Origin: Chloroflexota bacterium
Lineage (GTDB): Bacteria > Chloroflexota > Dehalococcoidia > SM23-28-2 > RBG-16-64-32
DNA length: 9,390 nt
NCBI GenBank assembly: GCA_005882715.1
Contig: VBEI01000081.1
Location: 1 to 9,390 of the forward strand
Reading direction: 5' to 3'
Part shown: positions 5,818 through 9,390 of the stretch, piece by piece
How the letters are laid out: every line of letters starts with the position of its first letter
Position numbering within the stretch: position 1 is the first letter of the stretch
Program-made: the position numbers and the translations under genes
The notes under the pieces: model-generated
What the model saw: only the letters and a program-made list of their open reading frames with translations
Databases searched by the model: none
What the model was told of the DNA's origin: nothing

Positions 5818-7002
5818 TCAATCGGCGCCCAGAATGAGAGTGCCGGTGCTCGATAGGGTGCCGCCGGTGCCGTTGACGCAGGCGAGTTTGGCATTGGGGA
5901 CCTGGCGGTCGCCGCATTCGTTGCGGAGCTGGCGGGTTGCCTCGATGAGGAGGAACATGCCGTACATGCCGGGGTGGGTGTAGGAGAGGCCGCCGCCGTT
6001 GGTGTTGAGGGGGAAGTCGCCGCCCGGGGCGGTGCGCTGGCCGGAGACGAAGGCGCCGCCCTCGCCGGGCTTGCAGAATCCGAGCGCTTCGAGCGTGACA
6101 AGCGCGGTGTAGGTAAAAGAGTCATAGACCTCGACGACGTCGATGTCTTCGTGGCGGACGCCGGCCATCGCGAAGGCGCGTGGGCCCGAGATGGCGGCGG
6201 GGGTTGTCGTGAGGTCGGGCATGTTCGTGATCGTCTGGTGGGTCGTCGCTTCGCCTGAGCCGAGGACCCAGACGGGCGGCTTTTTGCAATCTTTTGCGCG
6301 CTCGGCGCTGACGACAACGACTGCGCCGCCGGCGTCGGTGACGAGACAGCAGTCGAGAAGGTGGAAGGGGTACGCGATCCAGCGGGAGGAGAGGACATCG
6401 TCGATGGTGATTGGATCGCGCATCATCGCCTTCGGGTTGAGCATCGCCCATTTGCGGGTGGCGACCGCGATCTCGGCGAGCTGTTCGTGGGTCGTGCCGT
6501 ACTGGTACATATGGCGCATGCAGGCCATTGCGTAGTGTGTGGGCGCACCGCCGACGTGGTAGGGCATCTCGAACTGGGCAGACGGGTGCTGGACGTCGAG
6601 GGCGGGGCGGGCAGAGCCGCCGCGGCGGCCGCCGGAGGCGCCGCTCTCGCCATGGGTGATGAGCGCGACGTCGATAAGGCCTGTCGCGATGGCAGCGGCG
6701 GCGTGCTCGACGTCGATCACGAAGGAAGAACCACCGACGGAGGTGCTGTCTGTATACTTCGGCTGAATGCCGAGGTATTCGGCGATCTGGAGAGTGGGAG
6801 ACCAGCCGGCTGAGCCTGCGCTGAAGATGCCATCCACCTCGGAGAGAGCGATGCCGGCGTCCTCGAGAGCGTTGCGGGCGGCTTCCGCGTGCAGCTGGAG
6901 GGTGGATTTTTGGGGGACGATGCCGATCTCGTCGGACTCGTCGGCGCCGACGATGGCGACCCGCTTGTAGAGGGCGGCTTTGTCGCGGTCAGTGGGAGTC
7001 AT
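5818..7002 (-). CDS. SCP-x/Ltp2-type thiolase-fold protein lacking the nucleophilic cysteine
   Basis: A 394-residue thiolase-superfamily protein of the lipid-transfer (SCP-x thiolase) group. The N-terminal VAIVGADESDEIG start and the C-terminal NTNGGGLSYTHPG block (333-345), which keeps His342, are typical. Where thiolases have their nucleophilic Cys, the segment reads DSTSVGGSS (85-93), and no Cys occurs between residues 1 and 160. Tyr293 sits in EVYDSF where SCP-x thiolases have a His in EVHDCF. The same combination, no Cys and added tyrosines, marks Ltp2, the retro-aldolase that removes steroid side chains with a DUF35 partner. The DUF35 gene is 60 bases upstream. I infer an aldolase-like carbon-carbon cleaving enzyme rather than a thiolase. 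No strong ribosome-binding site is visible at the start; a hairpin lies just before it. Confidence 0.9.
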   Translation of the reverse strand: MTPTDRDKAALYKRVAIVGADESDEIGIVPQKSTLQLHAEAARNALEDAGIALSEVDGIFSAGSAGWSPTLQIAEYLGIQPKYTDSTSVGGSSFVIDVEHAAAAIATGLIDVALITHGESGASGGRRGGSARPALDVQHPSAQFEMPYHVGGAPTHYAMACMRHMYQYGTTHEQLAEIAVATRKWAMLNPKAMMRDPITIDDVLSSRWIAYPFHLLDCCLVTDAGGAVVVVSAERAKDCKKPPVWVLGSGEATTHQTITNMPDLTTTPAAISGPRAFAMAGVRHEDIDVVEVYDSFTYTALVTLEALGFCKPGEGGAFVSGQRTAPGGDFPLNTNGGGLSYTHPGMYGMFLLIEATRQLRNECGDRQVPNAKLACVNGTGGTLSSTGTLILGAD

Positions 7003-7021
7003 CGCCGGTGGAGCGTGGTGC

Positions 7022-7044
7022 GCGCGGGTCTGAAGACGCCGCGC
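7022..7044. repeat. Hairpin between the DUF35 and thiolase-fold genes
   Basis: GCGCGG-GTCT-GA-AGAC-G-CCGCGC is a near-perfect 10-bp stem with one bulge and a two-base loop, in the 60-base gap between the two genes. On the minus strand it is preceded by TAG, as in the hairpin at 652-673. No T-run follows, so it is more likely a REP element or mRNA processing structure than a terminator. Confidence 0.65.
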
Positions 7045-7062
7045 CTACATTTATGCTCGTCC

Positions 7063-7482
7063 TCATACGGGGCGGAATTTAGGGAGCGAGACGTCTTCTG
7101 TGATGTCTTCGAAGGTTACTTCGACGGGCATGTCGCAGTGGACATGGGCTGGGTCTGGGTCAACGCCGATGAGGTTGGTGTAGAGTCGGGGGCCTTCCTC
7201 GAGCTGGACGAGTGCCGTGACGTAGGGGACCTCGTCTTGCCAGCCCGGGTGCCAGGCACGGTGCTGGATGGCGTAGGTGTAGACACGGCCGCGGCCGCTC
7301 GCTTTGCGCCACTCGATATCCCAGCCGAAGCAGGCGGGGCAGAAGTCGCGGGGGTAAAAGTAGAATTTCTGGCAGTTGCGGCAAAAGGGAATCCAGAGCT
7401 CGTGGTTGTGGCAACCGTCCCAGTAGCGCTTGGACTCGGGGCTTGGCGTCGGAAGGGGCTTGCGATATCCGTCCTGGGCCAT
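7063..7482 (-). CDS. DUF35 zinc-ribbon/OB-fold acyl-CoA-associated protein
   Basis: A 139-residue protein of the DUF35 / YgdB-like OB-fold family. The rubredoxin-like zinc ribbon is complete: Cys34, Cys37, Cys48 and Cys51 in PFCRNC...DFCPAC. It is followed by the OB-fold with GRGRVYTY (63-70). Such proteins bind thiolase-fold enzymes and help channel acyl-CoA, as in archaeal thiolase/HMG-CoA synthase complexes and as the DUF35 domain of ChsH2 with Ltp2. In ChsH2 this domain is fused to a MaoC-type domain; here it is a separate gene next to the thiolase-fold protein. The ATG at 7482 is preceded by AAGGTTAAGGAA, a usable ribosome-binding site that overlaps the candidate operator. The ABC1 kinase upstream ends at a terminator, so a promoter is expected in 7483-7634, but I found no clear one. 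Confidence 0.93.
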   Translation of the reverse strand: MAQDGYRKPLPTPSPESKRYWDGCHNHELWIPFCRNCQKFYFYPRDFCPACFGWDIEWRKASGRGRVYTYAIQHRAWHPGWQDEVPYVTALVQLEEGPRLYTNLIGVDPDPAHVHCDMPVEVTFEDITEDVSLPKFRPV

Positions 7483-7490
7483 GGGTTCCT

Positions 7491-7507
7491 TAACCTTAAC
7501 GTTAAGG
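7491..7507 (-). promoter_or_regulatory. Candidate operator with palindrome CCTTAACGTTAAGG
   Basis: A perfect 14-bp palindrome (7494-7507) overlaps the 12-mer TAACCTTAACGT (7491-7502), which is shared exactly with the leader of the MaoC N-type gene. It is eight bases from the DUF35 start codon and includes the likely ribosome-binding site. It can also be read as three six-base units, TTAACC TTAACG TTAAGG. Confidence 0.45.
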
Positions 7508-7560
7508 AGGAGCGAGGAGCAAGGACGCGTGAGGTACGAGGTACGAAGTACGAAGGATGA
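7505..7560. repeat. Heptad tandem array, eight units
   Basis: Eight consecutive seven-base units in exact register on the plus strand: AGGAGGA, GCGAGGA, GCAAGGA, CGCGTGA, GGTACGA, GGTACGA, AGTACGA, AGGATGA. It shares GAGGTACGAGGT with the array at 3739-3819. It lies in the leader of the DUF35 gene, next to the palindrome. Confidence 0.75.
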
Positions 7561-7575
7561 ACCGTATGGCAGGCG

Positions 7576-7627
7576 TTCGATCCCCCGGGCTCCCCCCGCC
7601 TTCTACCCCGCTTCCCTCGGGATGACA
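7576..7627 (-). repeat. Intergenic tail repeat, copy 6 (diverged)
   Basis: Minus strand TGTCATCCCGAGGG (7627-7614) is a clear left end; the right end GGGGGATCG (near 7584-7576) is degenerate. It begins 68 bases after the ABC1 kinase stop, immediately past the terminator hairpin. Confidence 0.55.
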
Positions 7628-7666
7628 GAGAGAAGGCGGGGAGCCCCTGCGGCAGGGCTCCCCGCC
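7628..7666 (-). terminator. Strong hairpin terminator after the ABC1 kinase
   Basis: A perfect 12-bp stem (7635-7646 with 7655-7666, GGCGGGGAGCCC / GGGCTCCCCGCC) with an 8-base loop lies 29 bases after the stop. On the minus strand it is followed by TTCTCTCT, a weak pyrimidine tract. It should separate the ABC1 kinase transcript from the DUF35/thiolase unit. Confidence 0.75.
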
Positions 7667-7695
7667 AGCGGGAGGGGTGGGGGTTGTAGTCGGGA

Positions 7696-9039
7696 TCAGG
7701 CTCCGGCGGCGGTCTGGCCGAACTGGATGATGTTCGCCGGCTGGCGGGTGGGCTGGTCGGCGTAGCGAAAGACGATCTCGGGAAAGTCGACGTCCACGCC
7801 CGCCGTGAAGATCAGGGCGAGGAAGAGGCCCATCGTGCGCATCGCGAGCGCGATCTCTCCCGGCATATCGGTCATCGGGTTTCGCTTGTCGATCTCGAGC
7901 ATGCGGGCGTTGACCTGATCCATAACGCTCCGGTCCTTGTAGACGTCCGGGTTGCTGAACGCTCTGACCATCTCGCCGACCGCGACTGCCCGCTCGAGGT
8001 CGTTCTCGTACTTGTAGTTAAAGCCAGCGTCCCTCAGGGTGTCGACGAGAGTTTCGTCATCGTGCCCGAAGATGCTCTTTGCGAGAGCTCGGTAAGCGAG
8101 GTGGAACTCAGGGGTGAAGCGCTTCACGAGCCCGAAGTCCAGGATGGCAACGCGGTTGCCGGGAAGGGCGAAGATGTTGCCGGGATGCGGGTCGGCGTGG
8201 AAGTGGCCGTGGGTGAGCATCTGTTCCATGTAGACTTCGCCGAGGAGCTGGATGACCTTCTGGAGATCGATGCCCGCCTCGCGGATGCGATCGAAGTCGG
8301 TAATCTTGATGCCGTCGATGCGCTCCATGACGAGCACGCGCTTACGCGTCCACTCGTGGACGACCCGCGGGATGATTACGTTCGGGCGATCGGCCAACTG
8401 AGCGGCGATCGCCTCCATGTTCTGGGCCTCGTGATGCATGTCGACTTCGAACGGGATGTTCGCAGCGAGCTCGCGGTAGATAGGGTCGAGGGGCGCCGAG
8501 TAGAAGCGGGACTCGAGCCAGAGGATGGCTTTGAGGATCCACAGGTCGCTATAGACGAGGCGATCGATCCGGGGATAGACGACTTTGACGGCAACGTCAC
8601 GGCCGTCCTTTAACCGCGCACGGTAGACCTGCGCGAGCGAAGCGGCGGCGACCGGCTTGTTGTCGAATTCGGCGAAGACTTCGCCGATGCGGGCGCCAAG
8701 CTGGCCTTCGATGTGCGGCCGCATGGTCTTCCATGGGCGCGGTGGGACCTGGTCCTGAAGGCGCGAGAGGACCTGGATGTATTCGGCCGGCAGGAGGTCG
8801 CCGCGGCTGCCTAGCGTCTGGCCGATTTTTATCATGAGGCCCTGGAGGCGGAGGGTGGCTCGGTAAATGCGGCGGGCGCTCTTCAGATGCTGCCTGCGTA
8901 GACGACGTTCATATCGCTCCACTGACATACGCGGCTTGCGCACCTGGAGTGTCTTGTACTCGAGAAGAATGCGGGCAGCGACGCCGCCGGCGTAGCCGAG
9001 GCGGACGACGCCTATATCACGCAGCTGTGGAACGGGCAT
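7696..9039 (-). CDS. ABC1/UbiB-family atypical kinase
   Basis: A 447-residue member of the ABC1/ADCK/UbiB protein-kinase-like family. Diagnostic motifs are in order: KIGQ (71-74), the Ala-rich loop AAASLAQVYRA (131-141) that replaces the usual P-loop, VAVKVV with Lys152, Glu204 in DMHHEAQN, HADPHPGN (281-288) and ILDFG (299-303). A hydrophobic helix at about 396-413 may anchor it to the membrane. Members support isoprenoid-quinone synthesis or lipid handling through ATPase activity; in an organism with menaquinone the exact role is unknown. The ATG at 9039 has TAGGAG nine bases upstream and overlaps the previous gene by 23 bases, suggesting coupled translation. The preceding gene encodes a paralogue. 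A terminator follows. Confidence 0.95.
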   Translation of the reverse strand: MPVPQLRDIGVVRLGYAGGVAARILLEYKTLQVRKPRMSVERYERRLRRQHLKSARRIYRATLRLQGLMIKIGQTLGSRGDLLPAEYIQVLSRLQDQVPPRPWKTMRPHIEGQLGARIGEVFAEFDNKPVAAASLAQVYRARLKDGRDVAVKVVYPRIDRLVYSDLWILKAILWLESRFYSAPLDPIYRELAANIPFEVDMHHEAQNMEAIAAQLADRPNVIIPRVVHEWTRKRVLVMERIDGIKITDFDRIREAGIDLQKVIQLLGEVYMEQMLTHGHFHADPHPGNIFALPGNRVAILDFGLVKRFTPEFHLAYRALAKSIFGHDDETLVDTLRDAGFNYKYENDLERAVAVGEMVRAFSNPDVYKDRSVMDQVNARMLEIDKRNPMTDMPGEIALAMRTMGLFLALIFTAGVDVDFPEIVFRYADQPTRQPANIIQFGQTAAGA

Positions 9040-9390
9040 CGGCGGTGGCTCCTACCTTTGCTGGCTGCTGTACGGCAGGCGGGTTGACGACGGTCTCAGG
9101 CTCTTGGGCGTACTTCAGCGCGATCTGCGGGATGTTGTTCTCCTGAAGGTCGAGGTTGCTGCCGACTGTCGCGCCGAGACCGAAGAGCAGGAAGAAGACA
9201 CGCATGGCCAGCGTCATATCGCCGGGCATGTCGACGAGAGGGTTCTTCTTGAAGGCTTCGCCCCAAGCCTCGTTGACAGCCTGTACGATCTCCTTGTCCT
9301 TGTAGGTCTCGGGATCGCTCATCGCGCGGAAGAATTCGCCGGAGGCGACGAACGATGCGTCGTCCGCTTCGTTCTTGAGCCGCATGCCCT
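9017..9390 (-). CDS. Second ABC1-family kinase, C-terminal part (cut by window edge)
   Basis: The frame is open to the window end, so the 5' part is missing. The visible 124 or so residues align with the C-terminal region of the adjacent ABC1 kinase: PETYKDKEI, KKNPLVDMPGD, LAMR, a hydrophobic stretch and IPQIALKYAQEP match PDVYKDRSV, KRNPMTDMPGE, LAMR and FPEIVFRYADQP of the neighbour. The kinase core motifs must lie beyond 9390. It ends with a Pro/Ala-rich tail. Its TGA falls 23 bases inside the next gene, so the two probably act together or in a heteromeric pair. Confidence 0.85.
   Translation of the reverse strand, partial: GMRLKNEADDASFVASGEFFRAMSDPETYKDKEIVQAVNEAWGEAFKKNPLVDMPGDMTLAMRVFFLLFGLGATVGSNLDLQENNIPQIALKYAQEPETVVNPPAVQQPAKVGATADARSTAA

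Noticed and set aside
4482..5837. Long plus-strand frames (4482-5033 and 5145-5837)
   Set aside because: Both are antisense to the nitronate monooxygenase, which has full family motifs; their translations are low-complexity and unrecognisable.
7022..7044. Intrinsic terminator between the DUF35 and thiolase-fold genes
   Set aside because: The hairpin is strong but no T-run follows on the minus strand, and the two genes are expected to work together, so it is listed as a repeat hairpin only.
7494..7507. KstR-type steroid operator
   Set aside because: The KstR consensus as I know it is TnnAACnnGTTnnA. Here AAC and GTT abut with no two-base gap, so the palindrome does not fit, although the pathway context made it tempting.
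6889..7560. 223-residue plus-strand frame
   Set aside because: It lies opposite the thiolase start, the DUF35 gene and a repeat array. The minus-strand genes carry clear zinc-ribbon and thiolase motifs.
7505..7560. CRISPR-like array
   Set aside because: The units are seven bases long and directly adjacent with no spacers; no cas gene is present.
8062..8613. 183-residue plus-strand frame
   Set aside because: It is antisense to the ABC1 kinase core, where the minus strand holds the kinase motifs from the Ala-rich loop to DFG.
1..9390. Phage, plasmid, toxin-antitoxin or defence island
   Set aside because: No integrase, transposase, replication, nuclease or toxin-antitoxin gene was seen; the genes are metabolic and all on one strand.

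Overview
The window is a GC-rich bacterial segment in which every gene I can support lies on the minus strand, so transcription runs from position 9390 toward 1. Gene content points to an uncultured Chloroflexota, perhaps Dehalococcoidia or SAR202-related. It includes multiple short-chain dehydrogenases, split MaoC hydratases, a thiolase-like lipid-transfer protein with a DUF35 partner, a nitronate monooxygenase and tandem ABC1 kinases. This placement is an inference from gene content and repeat style, not from a marker gene.

Layout in transcription order: the 3' end of one ABC1-family atypical kinase (9390-9017) overlaps a second complete one (9039-7696), which ends at a strong hairpin terminator. 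A DUF35 zinc-ribbon/OB protein (7482-7063) and an SCP-x/Ltp2-type thiolase-fold protein (7002-5818) follow. Then come a nitronate monooxygenase (5588-4602), a PHP-domain metallo-phosphoesterase with a GTG start (4564-3914) and a small membrane protein (3722-3318). A MaoC N-type hot-dog protein (3099-2617) has a clear sigma70-type promoter and is followed by a MaoC hydratase with the catalytic Asp/His pair (2457-2035). Last are an HSD17B4-like short-chain dehydrogenase (1715-795), a DUF1801 protein (630-283) and the first 38 codons of a second, related dehydrogenase (114-1).

Taken together, the genes look like a dissected side-chain or branched acyl-CoA beta-oxidation module. The two MaoC halves would form an enoyl-CoA hydratase, the SDR would be a 3R-hydroxyacyl-CoA dehydrogenase, and the thiolase-fold protein plus DUF35 would be the carbon-carbon cleaving unit. 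The thiolase-fold protein lacks the nucleophilic cysteine of true thiolases, which favours an aldolase-type role like Ltp2 of steroid catabolism. The substrate cannot be read from the sequence.

The intergenic DNA is almost entirely repeats, and this is the most unusual part of the window. There are six co-oriented copies of a TGTCATTCTGAG...GAAGGAATCT element, all downstream of stop codons. A second repeat pair carries a CTGGGGG/CCCCCAG hairpin ahead of two genes. Several REP-like hairpins are present. Four loci carry degenerate seven-base tandem arrays. An identical 12-base motif lies in the leaders of the MaoC N-type and DUF35 genes and is a candidate shared operator. No tRNA, rRNA, CRISPR array, transposase or integrase was seen.
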